DNA of 64,000 nt from Allomyces macrogynus ATCC 38327 (Eukaryota; Blastocladiomycota; Blastocladiomycetes; Blastocladiales; Blastocladiaceae): contig GG745363.1 in NCBI GenBank assembly GCA_000151295.1, positions 360,117 through 424,116 on the forward strand, given 5' to 3'. Made by a program: the position numbers and the translations under genes. The first letter of the stretch is position 1; every line of letters starts with the position of its first letter. Below, in pieces: positions 46,924 to 58,337 of this stretch. Under the pieces are notes generated by a model that was not told where the DNA came from, did no database searches, and saw only the letters and a list, made by a program, of their open reading frames with translations.

Positions 46924-47131
46924 CGGGAGAATGTGCATTGATAGTTTCGTGTTACCTTGTTTTTGGAGTCCGTGAGAATGTCATCGTGGGAGGACGACTT
47001 CACAAACAATAAGAGGTGTTCGACACACTTAACCTGTCTGCTTGACCTCAACTTCTCGACTTGCTGCATTTTCATCGGTCAATTTCGACGTCCCAACTTA
47101 ATACTTGCATCGGCACGGCTCTCGCTTTCCC

Positions 47132-48788
47132 ATGAGCACTGATTTGGCGCCAGGGCTGGCGTGCAGCGACCAGCAGGCCAAGTTGGGCCAAATCTCGCTC
47201 TGCTGCCCGCCGACGTATTGCGCATTATCGCCGATCATATTGTCCAGCTGGACAAGAAGCACTTCACGGCGCTCGGCTACCTCGACGCTGTCTCCTCCGA
47301 GACAGCACCAACGCTTGTTGCGCTGCGCCGTACTTGCTGGGTTTTGCGACATGCTGTCGACAGTGTTGTCCGTGGATGGCATTTTTTCCTCGCTCCCCGC
47401 GTCATGAACATGTGGGATCATGACAGACAGCTCCGCGGCAGTGCCGTTGCTCGAGATGCTCAAGGTGCTCGAGCATGGCTTTTACCTTTCACGAACGCCC
47501 CCTCGTCGCGATTCGGGTTGCGAGTGGCGGCTCACGCACGTTTGTGATTCCAGCAGACCAAGTCCGCTCCGTGGCACTTGCCGACTGCCCAGTTGGCCAG
47601 CTCTTGGAGCAAAAGGTCTGTTTTGATACTGCTCGCCAGTATAACTATGCAGTTTCCGAAGCTCACCGCGCTCAAGCTGCCCCCACTCATTTTCTCTGCT
47701 GAGGTCGTGACAGCAGCTCTTGTACCCCTTACATTGCGGTTAACTTGGCTCCACTTGCGTGTGCTACACTCGGAATGGCATCAACTCGCCATAACACTCA
47801 GCATGACGAACTTGCGCCACCTTGAAGTGCATCTGACCGAACGGTTCGTGGGCTATGTGCCTGATGGTGATCACCAGGGGCGCTATGAGCCTGTGACCGT
47901 CCGTCCTGTTATTGTGGTCACAGGATTTGCAAGTCTTGCACCTTCATGCACCTGGTGGCTTTGTCCTGCCGTTCATTCCCGACGCCCTTCCATGTCTCGC
48001 TGAGACGCTGCGCGAGGTCAAGCTCGTGAATCATGTGGAGGAGACGAACATGGAGGACGATGATGACGAGGAGTTGCCAACTCGCTCATTTGGCCAGTTC
48101 TGCGCATACTGGACGTGCCACTATCGGCATTCCGCATCATGACTGCAGACTCAACGTCAATGCGCGACACCATTCCGCAGCTTTGTTTACTCCGCCTGAA
48201 GACCACTGCACGAAACAACATGTGGCGGTAATCATTCCATCACTCTCTGACCTGCTGTGTGTCACGCATCTGTCGATGACGTCTGTTCAGATGCCGTTTG
48301 CCGAAGTGGAGCGACTTGTCACTTGCTCGCCGCGCCTTGCCCACCTCTCCATTGTCGACTGCTTGTTTTCGGAACCCGCGCCCGCCGCGCCGATTGTGTT
48401 CCCGGCTCTCATCAAGTTGGTCACGCGAAACAACGAACTCGACCGCTTAGGCATTGTCATGATCAGGCCTCGGCTTGAAACCCTTCACGTCGGCGGGGTT
48501 TCTCCTCTAAGCGTGGCTCCATGGTTGTCCATCTCGATACTTACAGTTGAGACGAACGCGGTCACGGTCAGTTCCATTTGTGTTCCTGGAGCTGCTCTCG
48601 AGGCCCTGCCACGCCTGTCAAAACTAACTCTCCCGCAGTTGCTTTCAGAGTGGGGCGACGATCATGTCCCTACCCTACCGCACATTACGTCGCGATATGC
48701 TGATGCTCTTCCTATTTCCCAATTTGCGGTTCTGGCCGAACTCGCCTGCAAACCTGTTTCTTCGGCCATCCGCTCGGCATCTGGTTGA
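47132..48788 (+). pseudogene. second decayed F-box/LRR paralogue
   Basis: A start-like ATG at 47132 is followed, after a frame change, by a recognisable F-box (LALLPADVLRIIADHIV...LVALRRTCWVLRHAV). Further frame changes occur near 47470, 47640, 47930 and 48040 before the last long frame (LLCVTHLSMTSVQMPFAEVERLV...) that stops at 48788. LRR-like segments such as FPKLTALKLPPLIF and SMTNLRHLEVHL match the intact gene. At least five breaks make it non-functional. It lacks the C-terminal box of the intact gene. Confidence 0.75.
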
Positions 48789-49172
48789 TGCATGGAGATA
48801 AAATACCAGTCGAGCATCAAGTGCAGAACAGTGCAAAATGACAGCGCCAACAGCCGAAGCAGTCTTGCAGCGACGATAGGTTTACTTTCAAAGATTCTAC
48901 ACGCAATTATTGACGTGAGTTCACGCTCCATGACTAGGCCAATGCGTGACGACGTTGGCTGGCGGTTCTTGCCGTTCGTTTTGTTTTTGAGATTGATTTG
49001 ATGCGACTAAAAGTTCATCCCTATCCGATGCTTGACTGTACAGCCAACACCGGATGGATATTCATATTGATTGACCCACGTCGTGCATTGACAGCTCACA
49101 ACAATGCTCCAAATGAAACGCATCACAAACCAAATTTTTTCGTCCCGACCGAGACACCCAGAAGCGCGATCT
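48789..49172. other. intergenic, nothing recognised
   Basis: Spacer between convergent decayed genes. Lower GC than the coding regions. Confidence 0.4.
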
Positions 49173-50743
49173 TCACTTCTTCACGCCTGTCGCCGCTTGG
49201 ATCCACATGTGCACGTTCTCCCACCCAGCAACCACGCTAACCTTGGCGCCATCTGCTGTGAGCAGTTGCTCGCCCTCACCATGGCCATTTGCGCCTTGAG
49301 CTGAAACGAGCCCAAATCGTTGCGGAACTCCAGGAGCTGAGTCCCAGACCATGAATCCGTCGTGGTCAAAGTCCTCCTCGGACAGTGGCGTAACTGGTGC
49401 GCGCGCGTGGGCAACAAGTCGTGGCACAATGGGGTCTTGGTACCACAGCGCGGGTGAGAACCACGTGAACCAAACCCCCACAACGGTCATGGCCACCATC
49501 GCGACGAGCAGGGCGTCAACCGGGTAGTAGAGCGTCGCCCTTGATCCAACGAGGAGACTTGGCACAGCAACGAGCGGGTAGTCGCCGACACCGGCCCCAG
49601 CGCGGTCAATTGCAACCCAAACGGGAGTCACATCGCCGCCATTAGCATTGGCGGGCTTCCGCCGAAAATATTGCGTCGTGTACGGGACGGAAGCGTAGGT
49701 TTCCATTATAGCTGGCCGCAAGTACACAAATGGCGCTGAGACCCCGTTTTCCCACTCGAGCGTGTACGGCTGCATGTCAATGTTCATCGTATCGGTCTCT
49801 TTGAGCGCCCAAACGCTGGCCTCGGACAGCGAGCAAAGAACTTGCCAGAGCCGCTTCATGTCTTTGACACTGGGCGGCCAGGCGATCCAGTCAATTACAC
49901 TCCGAGGAATCGAGGAGGAACGGATTTCGGTACTGGAAAAGATGGGGGCTAGGGTCATTTGCACGGATCGCGTGCCGTTCGCCTTGGACAAGAATGCGGA
50001 CGGCCAGTCTTTACTTTCGCTGTCGGTCAGCGACGGCAGTTTCGGTTTTGCCAGCACGTACACAATTTTGCAAATTTGCGATCGCGGCATGTGCCAAGAG
50101 TACAAAACGACTGCCGGATCCACTCTAGCTCGTTTTTGCCAGCGGCAAAATAGTCGAGGCGCCCACGAACTGGATCTTTTGAATCTTGCTGTGCTGTGGT
50201 CGTGGTCACTGCTAAGCAGGATTCGTTCGCAGGAGGAGGAGCATGCACCAAGACAACTCGGTCTGTGGTGCCAGGTCGGCCGTATTCATCAAACCAATGC
50301 GCGATCGAAAGGGCAGCTCCCGGGACTTCGCAGTTAAAAGCCACTGCAGCGCCTGGCCCTCGGCCGTGGTCGTGGACAAGTCAAACACACGCTGCAAGTT
50401 TGCAACAATGGCGCTGCATCCAGATTCATGGTCGACGCCTGCGATCATATCGGCACGAAAATCCAGGAGCAATCCCCGTCAAGTTGCGTTCGTCATAGCC
50501 TACGACCGCGGGCACCGAGTAAAAGTACATGGTCGACAGGAACGAGCTGGCCAGCGACAAGACCCATAGAATGAGCACTACGACGACGACTCGCATTGCC
50601 ATGTGCGTGCGCACACTTTTCATGCTCAAAAACGAGAAAGTTCCGAGCGCGGAGAGGACAAGCAGGGCGCGACGGTACCGCATCTTGTCGAGAAGCACGG
50701 CAATGAGCTGGTTAAGCAAGGTCACAATCAGCGTCTTGGTCAC
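49173..50743 (-). pseudogene. decayed membrane-protein gene
   Basis: The minus strand reads, in order, MTKTLIVTLLNQLIAVLLDKM with a membrane segment (VVVVVLILWVLSLASSFLS); then, after a frame change near 50460, DFRADMIAGVDHESGC; then, after a second change near 50345, CEVPGAALSIAHWFDEYGRPG; and, after a third near 50120, a 316-codon frame with a second membrane segment (VDALLVAMVAMTVVGVWFTWF) ending at 49173. All pieces are in order, which suggests one gene with three frameshifts. The layout is two membrane segments flanking a large, probably external, loop. I do not recognise the family. Confidence 0.6.
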
Positions 50744-51255
50744 TGTGAGCAGTGCCGCAGTTGCAGGCTGTGTAAGGTAAACTTAAACCATGATGGCAAT
50801 TCTCGTCGTGCCGTGATCTTTGGAGCGGTGGGTTGGGTTGGTTATCGCGCAATTAGAGATTTAGTACTTTGTTCTTGTGATCGCAGTACTGCGCTAGCCT
50901 TTTGGCCGACTACCAAAGTGTTCCTGAACGTGTTTCGGACACCATTTAACTACTACTATAGATCAAGACTGAGTGGAAGGGGGTGGGGCGACGGGGGAAG
51001 ACGAGAGGACGGGAGGTTGCAGCTGGTAAGTAACGCCAGGGGTGACAGAAGTCAACGGAGAGCAGCATGGTACATTCCTAAATCATAATTGGACATCAAG
51101 AGGGGGATGGACAACAGAAATGAAGCAAAAAACGCAAAACGGGGGATCAAAAAAGGGATCGAAGTCTGCTAAGGGTAAACTGGGCTGCAAGCGAGGCAAG
51201 AAAAAAGGGTGTTCAAAACGGTAATGCAGGGCACGAAAACGGCGCAAAATTTTGT
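50744..51255. other. intergenic, nothing recognised
   Basis: Between two minus-strand genes. It contains a purine-rich tract near 51100-51210 in the 3' flank of the membrane protein gene. Confidence 0.4.
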
Positions 51256-53624
51256 TCACCCATCGACGCGCACCGATTCCGGCACGACCCAGACGCGCGC
51301 CTTGGCCAGCACGCTCCCGGAACCGACGTCCACGAGCGCTGGGAACACGCTGAACGCGACCAGCCCCGCACCCGGCCGCTCGTCGCGGTCGAGGCACTCG
51401 TCCAGCATGACCGCCGGATGCACAGTCGCGCCCGGCTGCGGCACGACCACGGCGCCAAACGGCGTATGTGCCTTGAGCCGGAACCACCTCTGCGCGATCG
51501 CGAGTAACGTCGCATTCCAGTCGACGGGCGGTGTGGTCGGTCGTGCCGTATTCGAAGTGCCGGATGGGCGTCCGGGTAAGGCTGCGGTCGGGTTCAGCCG
51601 CAGCGCGGCCCAGTCGGCAAGGAACGCACGCGCTGCGGCACGGCAAACGGGTACGAACGGGTTCGAGTGCGTGCCGGTGGACGTGGTGTCGTCAGCGGGT
51701 GCGGCGACCAGGGTCGCGACGAGCGATTCTTGCGACGTGGCGGCGAGCTCGGAGAGCTGGGGTAGGCGCAGCTCGGCCGCGTCGAGGTCGCGAATGGCCG
51801 CGTGCACGACACGGAAGAATGCGCCGAGTTGGCGGGGTTTCGGTGTCGTTACCGGACCGGCCTCGTTTCTGTTAGCGTCGCCCGCGCACTGTTGCCATAA
51901 ACCGAGTAGTCGTGGGTCGACGAGCGCGTCAACGAACCGGCGTACAAGCAGCGCAAGACAATGCATGACGACAGCACGATGCCGGCGCACCGGGTGCACC
52001 GACGTTGGCGGCGTATCTCGCCTGGCCACGCTCGCGCGGTCCAGTGTGGCGGGTGGCGGCGTCACTTGCCGTGCCGCGTCCACGACCACGCTCCACAATT
52101 CGTCGAGCCGCTGCGCCGGTGTGGCCGTGACGACGCGTGCGGCCACATCGCTTAAGTCAAGGTAGAGCGCGGACCAATCGTCCTTGGCGGCCTGGATCTG
52201 CGGGTCGTCGTCGTGACGCGTCGTGGACGGTGGCGCATTGAGACCAAAAGTCGCGAGCGTCACGGCGCACCCGGCGAGCGACACTTCTGGTCCGAGCCGT
52301 GTCGTTGTCGCTTGGTGCTCGACGTCGTCGCCGAGCTTGCCCGTGCGGTCGAGAAACGCGAGCCGGCGACGTAACGAAGCGAGACTGCGCTGCGACGGTT
52401 TGCGTGCCGCCGCGGTAATTGCCGCCGTCGGAACGGGTCGCACGACCTGTATCGGTTCCGTCGCGTCGGTATAGTCGGATCCGGGCAAGTTCTGCATGAT
52501 GCGCGGCGACGGAATCGGCTCGATACTCGCGCCGCGGCCAATAGTCCCGGTAATGGTCCCGACAAAAGACCGCGACAGCGTGCCTTGCCCACCGAGCGTC
52601 GACGAGTACGGGTGCGGCGGCGGCCACACGCCGCTGCTGCCCGAATCCTGCACTTGCTGCATCGTTTCGAGCAGCTTGAGATTCTCGTTGGCGCGTTTCC
52701 AGTTGCGCCGTTGACGACGCCACAAGTAAAACCCGACAATCCCGGCACCGACGAGTCCCACTGGTACAGCAATCAGGAGCGCGAGGACCCATCCAGCGAC
52801 CGACAAGCTCGATCCGGCCATGGATTCGGCCGCCGTGGCGTTTGGCGTCGGGGCAGGTCCCGTGATGGTCGGCACGGTCTGCGATGTCGTCGTCGAGCCG
52901 TTGGTCGAAGCGGACGCGGTTGTGCACAGATTGCGCTGCAGCGCGGTGCCCGCCGAGTTCCACGATAAACTCGAGCACTGCGACGACGAGAAGCAGCCCA
53001 TGACGGCGCCGTAACTGTGCGCGAGCGTGTCGTTGGGGATAGAGGACGCGCGCGAGGCCGTGTTGCTGTTGATCCACCCTACAAAGACAGCACGGTGCGT
53101 GAGCATTCTTATCCAAATTCCACTTGGTCACGACGTGCGGTATGCTTGATCCTACCTCCATTTGGCACCGAAACCGAATCCCTTGCACTCAACAAAGCGG
53201 TGCACGGCATCAAGCACGGCGGATCCACTTGCACAACAACGGTGCCGTCGGTACACAGCCAAGCGACAGTATCGCTGCCTGGTCCTGGCGCGGCGCGCGC
53301 GACCAACGAATTCACCTGCACGGGCGCCACAAGCGACGGCCCCGAGATACTTGCGCCGGCCGCTCCGTAGACGAGCGCAATACAGCCACGCACGGCAATT
53401 TGGTCGAACGCGGGCGCGGCAAGAACGTTGCGATCAAATGCGTCGCGATCAGACGACGGCAGGCGCCCCCATGCCGGCGCCGAGCGCCATGCCGCGGCCA
53501 TTTGAGCGGGTCCGCGTAACGGGAAGCCAGTGCAGGCGTTGTCGACATCAGACGCGTCGGTGCTGGTGATGCTGGAGCTTACAGCTGTGGCGGCCGAGGA
53601 TGCTGCAGCAGGCGGGCTTGCCAT
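51256..53624 (-). CDS. single-pass membrane protein of unknown function
   Basis: Two exons, 53624-53156 and 53078-51256, joined over a 77-nt GTAGG...TTTGTAG intron (2292 nt, 763 residues from ATG 53624). The frame is open further upstream without an ATG, so an earlier exon with a signal sequence is possible. Residues up to about 245 are Ser/Thr/Ala-rich with several Cys and would be extracellular. A single membrane segment lies at about 250-276 (VAGWVLALLIAVPVGLVGAGIVGFYLW), followed by the basic stop RRQRR. The cytosolic part of about 480 residues is helical and unrecognised. Its last 30 residues resemble the partial gene at 1-399. The layout suggests a surface sensor or wall-stress-type receptor, but that is only an analogy. 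Confidence 0.7.
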
Positions 53625-54158
53625 GATGATGATTGTCAGGTCCGCGCGGGCGAGCAGGGTCGGGATCACGGCGGGCAGGTTGCTGGAAGTGCGCAAGACG
53701 TTTGCACCATGTCCGGCGGGAGGATTCGACAGGACAAGAAAGTACACGAAGGGACACGAGGGATGATCAGCTTGCAGCAAGCGTTGGCCGTTAGCCAATA
53801 CGAGATCGACCGCACTGCGAAACCAGCTGCTGGCAACCGCCGATCTTGGCAAGTCCGCCACACATCAAAAGCAACCCTGTTCCTGTCCAACATGCTTGTC
53901 CGTATCTAAAATATGTCTTGCTCGTCCCGCCGCTCCACCCGCCGGTCCACAGTCTTGCTATAACTTTGCGGCTGTTGCAATTTGCACAGTGAAGCAGGAT
54001 GTGCCATTACTGAGCATTGCTTCTGTGGTTTCAACATCAGCGACGATGCTCTCGATCCGCTGCGAATCCCAAATGTGCCAAACGCCAATTTGCGAATTGA
54101 ACGTGCAATTTCCGAACGCTACCACGACCAAACAACATAACACCTAACGCAACACATA
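53625..54158. other. intergenic; may hide a first exon of the membrane protein
   Basis: The frame of the membrane protein continues upstream to about 53861 without an ATG. No clear signal-peptide exon was found. Nothing else is seen. Confidence 0.35.
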
Positions 54159-54825
54159 TCAGCAGCCGGCCTGGAAGGCAATGGTATCGATGATCGCCAT
54201 CCTCAAGCCCAGCCTCACCCACATCACCTTGTCAGGAATGCGGTCCCCATCATCATTGATTCTGGTAACATTCACTGCAGACCCGCCGAGTTCATGGTAT
54301 AGCTCCTTGACCTGGAGAAACGTGAGGGACGGTGATGCCAGGACGGGGACCTCATTCCCTTGGGCATCACGTACAATCAGCATCATTGCAACCGGCCCAA
54401 GACCTGTGCATCCTTGAGCTTGTATGAATCCAAAACGGCAGCCGCTCGTTCATGGCAAAATAGGCGCTCGTGTCCAAAATATGCGTGTACCAAACCGTGC
54501 TAATAATCATTCTTGGCGAGAGCAGGAGAGCGTGGCTGTCATTATAGGCCAACTTGAGAACGAGGGACCGGAGATACTCGCGAAGCGCCAAGTCAATGTC
54601 GTCGGCCAGCACGAGCACGCTCGGGTCGCTGGCCAGATTTTTGGCAAGCTCGGCGAGGTCCAGCTTGTGCTCGAGGAAATGAAGTGCCGCGTCGGTATTC
54701 AACAGTAGTGATGGGTGGTTGGTGTCAGGATGTGCTGGTCGGGTTGCCTTGGCCTCTGATTCTGAAGCGGTTCCAGAGGTCACGGTTCAAGGCTCGATAT
54801 ATGCTTGCAGAGAATTTGACGACAT
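54159..54825 (-). pseudogene. relic of a WHxH-motif protein with a ubiquitin-like end
   Basis: From ATG 54825-54823 the frame meets a TGA at 54789-54787, then continues for 130 codons with ALREYLRSLVLKLAYNDSHALLLSPRMIISTVWYTHILDTSAY. This resembles the widespread LSPS...VDxxWHxHILDTxxY motif, distantly related to the WHTH motif of GRDP/DUF1399 proteins. Near 54400 the frame changes and a C-terminal segment follows (MLIVRDAQGNEVPVLA...FLQVKELYHELGG) with the look of a ubiquitin-like fold, ending at 54159. One nonsense codon, one frameshift and a Tyr in place of the expected first His (WYTH) all argue for decay. Confidence 0.5.
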
Positions 54826-54959
54826 TGCGCTGCAAGAAACAGAAACGGTGAGATGGAGCGGGATGGGTGAGAGTCGACCAGACGCGTCAGCGTTGGAAAA
54901 GTTTCACGCGGAAGCGAACCAGCTGCAGCATCATTCATGTCACTCCTCTTGACGAGGGT

Positions 54960-55739
54960 CAGGTCGGTCAGAGTACATAGCACCAGCCGCGGACTCCAAG
55001 TTAGAAGAACATGATGCCATCATGTAAGCAGGACTCAGGCCTGCACATGTCAGCCTTGGGAGCATTGGAAGGCCGACCAACATATTCTCATCCTTAAAGA
55101 TATCGATCGGGATTATCAGCGTGCGCAGCTGAGGCATAAACTGGGCATCATCCTCTTCTGGTGCACCTGAGAACAAAAATTGGAGCACACTTGAGGTGGC
55201 AATGAGATGGGAGAGCAGCGACCATGACGTGGGCAGCTCATGGTTGCCAGGGAGCACAAATATTACCCGCGAATTTCGAACGAGCGGATTGTTGGAGCTG
55301 CGACGTTGATGAGTTCGTGGAAGCAATTCGAGCCAAGGAGCAACGACTAGAGGGCAGGAGCAACAATGGGCGAAGTGTTGAGCATGGGACCCCAAATCGT
55401 TTGCTCCTGAAATCGCCCAAATGAAGCTCGTGCAGGTGAGCAATCGTCAAGGTTGAAAACGGCCTTTCCTGCTCCTCGGGTAAGATCGTAATGGCAAGAC
55501 GAAGCATGGTCAGGCTGTTCTGGATCGACATGGGTAAGGACGCGAAAATGCCAGCCACTGCAGTTACAGGCAGCAAGCACCGTGGCGATGCCGGAGCAGT
55601 CATGGCCAATGAAATCAAGGACAGAGACCTTTGGAAATCGTGCGAAGGGAGACGGAAGCAGTGCTGTGAACATGCAATCTGTAGAGACAATCAAAACAAA
55701 ACTTGTATGATTCCAAAATTCTCCCCACTGATCCGCCAT
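54960..55739 (-). pseudogene. decayed LRR-type gene fragment
   Basis: The minus strand holds leucine-rich pieces in three frames: FPKVSVLDFIGHDCSGIATVL, SIQNSLTMLRLAITILPEEQERPF, and LLSHLIATSSVLQFLF...MPQLRTLIIPIDIFKDENMLVGLPMLPRL. They resemble the LRR part of the F-box proteins at 43333-48788. No intact frame and no F-box is visible. Confidence 0.45.
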
Positions 55740-56413
55740 GCGTGAACGTGTGCTGACCTATAAAGAAGGACTCACGCCAAAATCTGGTCCTCCTTTGGAC
55801 GAGGTTGAGCATGAGCACGCCAGTCTCGGAGGCAGTTGCATGTGCCGAGCAGGGGTCGTATCGCTGGCTGCTCTCATTTCTCTTGGTGAGCCTTCCATTT
55901 GTGTTCTCTACCAGCAAGGAAAATGAGCCCTAGAGGTGTTGGGACAGTGCGGCGATAACGCACATTCTTGCTCTTTCTCCGTTGCTCTTCTTCGTGAAGC
56001 ATTACTGTTTTGTCGCTCACTATATTGAGCCCTGAACTATTTGATCAAGCTCGAAGAATGCACGGCCCGTCTTGTTTTGAGTGTCATCCCCAACCAAACC
56101 ATTGGATGCGGTTTACAGTGATGCGATTGCATCAAAGGCTTCCTTCGCCTTCGACCCACGTACGTTCAACTTGCAGGCACCGCACCGCGCTTAAACTCTC
56201 GCGACTAATCAGCAGCAGTTTGCCAACCGGTCGTAGTCCAGGACCCTGGTCGTGGCGGCGAAACACTCTCAGCGGTCATGGTGTGGTTGTCGCTCTGGTC
56301 CTCGACGACACTCACGACCACAGTACCTGCAATCATCCCGCCCTCCCCACCCCTCCATCCAAGAGTCGAGCAATCGCATCTATGCAATACCCGCAACCCC
56401 ATTCTCCCCTTCA
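55740..56413. other. intergenic, nothing recognised
   Basis: 3' flank of homoserine kinase and flank of the LRR relic. No coding signal found. Confidence 0.4.
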
Positions 56414-57776
56414 TCAAAACAGATGCTCGCGCAACGGCACAACCTCGGTCCCCGTGACCACATCCAGAGGCAACACGTCGACGCCCACCTTCTTCCCCGG
56501 CCGTTCCGGATGCGGCAACGCCTCGTACACACCACGCACGACCTTTTCCACCGCTTTCGGGTCGACCCCATCGACGGCGAGAATCAGGACTGTTGGGCCT
56601 GCACCAGAGACGCACGCGCCGAGAACGTGTGGGACGGCGCGGAGGGCCGTGCGGACGGATTCGAATCCGGGCAACTATGACATGGGCGCAAGCGGTGAGT
56701 ATGGCGGTGGAAAGGAGGTGGAGGGCACCGGAAGTGTACCAAGTGTGCGCGATGCGGCTGGTGCAACACATCATCCAACAAGTCGGCAAACACTTCCTGC
56801 GTCATCCCGGGCCGGTACTGCGTGGCCGTCGGGTTGGCCAGGACCGCCGTGAGCACGGCCACGCGCTGCAGCGAGTGCACAATGTCGGGCATCGTGTAGG
56901 TGGCCGGCAACGCTGCGCGTGCGGCGGCCGTCGGCACGTGGTAGTCGGGTACGGCCGCGAAAATGCGCAGCGATGGGTCGAGCGGAAGGTTGACCGCGTA
57001 AACTAGGAAATCACGAGTGCAGACACAGAGTGAAATCTTGTTCGCTGAGGTCCACGCGACCACGCGCGGTAGGCAGGATGCATCGCATCGAATCCCATCG
57101 CGTGAACAAACGTACCGGACTTGGGCGTCAAATACGCCGCGACCATCCCGCCCAACAAACTCGGCGCGACATTATCCGGATGCCCTTCGACCGCCACCAC
57201 CTTCTCGAGAATTTCCTGCACGCTCCACCCACACTCCCCCACCCAATTCGCCAAGACCACGCCCGCGACCACCGCCGACCCGGACGACCCGAGTCCACGA
57301 CCCAACGGGATCGGGTTACTCACGCGCACTTTCACCCTCTTCCCCACTTTTTGGGAACCGAGCATGTCGAGCATCGTCGCCGTGATCAGGTTCGCACGCG
57401 GGTCCGCCGGGATCGTGCCCGGGTCGTTCCCCGCGTACTCGACATTGTCGACGATGAGTGACGGGGTGGAGATGGGGACGCAGGTCGCGTGGACCTCGAG
57501 GTACAGGCCGAGCGCCATGCCGAGCGTGTCGAACCCGGCGCCGAGGTTCGCCGTGGATGCGGGCACGCGGATCGTCACGGATTGCGCGGGGCCAGTGGCC
57601 GCGGGCGGTGCAGCGGTGGGGGCGGCCGCGGCGGTCTTGGGGACGCCATTTGGTACGGATGCGCGAGCGGTGCCATTGGCGACGGGCGCGGCGGCTGACT
57701 TCGGCGCGCTGCCATTGGCGGCGGCCTTGGGCACGTTCTTCTTGGCGGGCGATGCGTTGGCGCGTTTCTTGGCCAT
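56414..57776 (-). CDS. THR1: homoserine kinase
   Basis: Three exons: 57776-57056, 57002-56740 and 56674-56414 (1245 nt, 414 residues). The introns are 53 and 65 nt. GHMP-kinase landmarks are in order: VPASTANLGAGFDTLG (residues 71-86), the phosphate loop PLGRGLGSSGSA (157-168), EGHPDNVAPSLLGG, and GACVSGAGPT near the C terminus (created just after the last splice). The enzyme phosphorylates homoserine on the way to threonine. The first 65 residues are a Lys/Ala/Pro-rich extension absent from typical homoserine kinases; it has no obvious targeting signal. The first donor (GTGGAC) is weak, but it is the placement that keeps frame with the segment YAVNLPLDPSLRIFAAVPDYHVPTA. Neighbouring N-acetylglutamate synthase is on the same strand but about 0.6 kb away. 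Confidence 0.88.
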
Positions 57777-58337
57777 CGTGGTGGTGGTCGTGGTTGCTGC
57801 TGTCGTGATGCTTGCACGTCGCGGTCGGTCCGACTTGAAGAGCGAGAGGACAAGCTCGTCGGCGCCAAGTTAGATTGGCCGGCAGCGGTTCGGCGGTGCG
57901 TTGGTGGTTCTTTTCTTGAAAATGTGGAGTCATCAGATCAGTCCGCAAAATTTGGCGACACTTTTAGCGACGCGTGACTCGCGGTCATGTGTTGCCCATT
58001 GAGGAAATGCGGCGTAAGGCGTGCGGAAGTCACGCCGTGGTGTCTCGCGCCGAGGTGCGAGACGCGCGGCAGCGCCATTCTACCAAAGCGGCGCCGTTGT
58101 ACGCCGAAGCAGGCAAGGCAAGCAAAGCAAACACGAGCGAACGAGCACGAGCCGCGAGCGAGCACCACGCGCGGGTGGCAAGGAAGAAGACGAAAACGAA
58201 GACGACGACGATGATATCGACCAGGCACGCTTGACCGGGCATGCACCACTCAGCAAGGACGATAACGACGACAACACGACAAGCAGCTAGAGTGTCACGA
58301 CCATATATCTATCACCCCACCCTCACCCCAAACCACC
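57777..58337. other. intergenic, nothing recognised
   Basis: Promoter of homoserine kinase and 3' flank of N-acetylglutamate synthase. It contains a (GAC/GAA)-rich stretch near 58190-58220. Confidence 0.4.
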
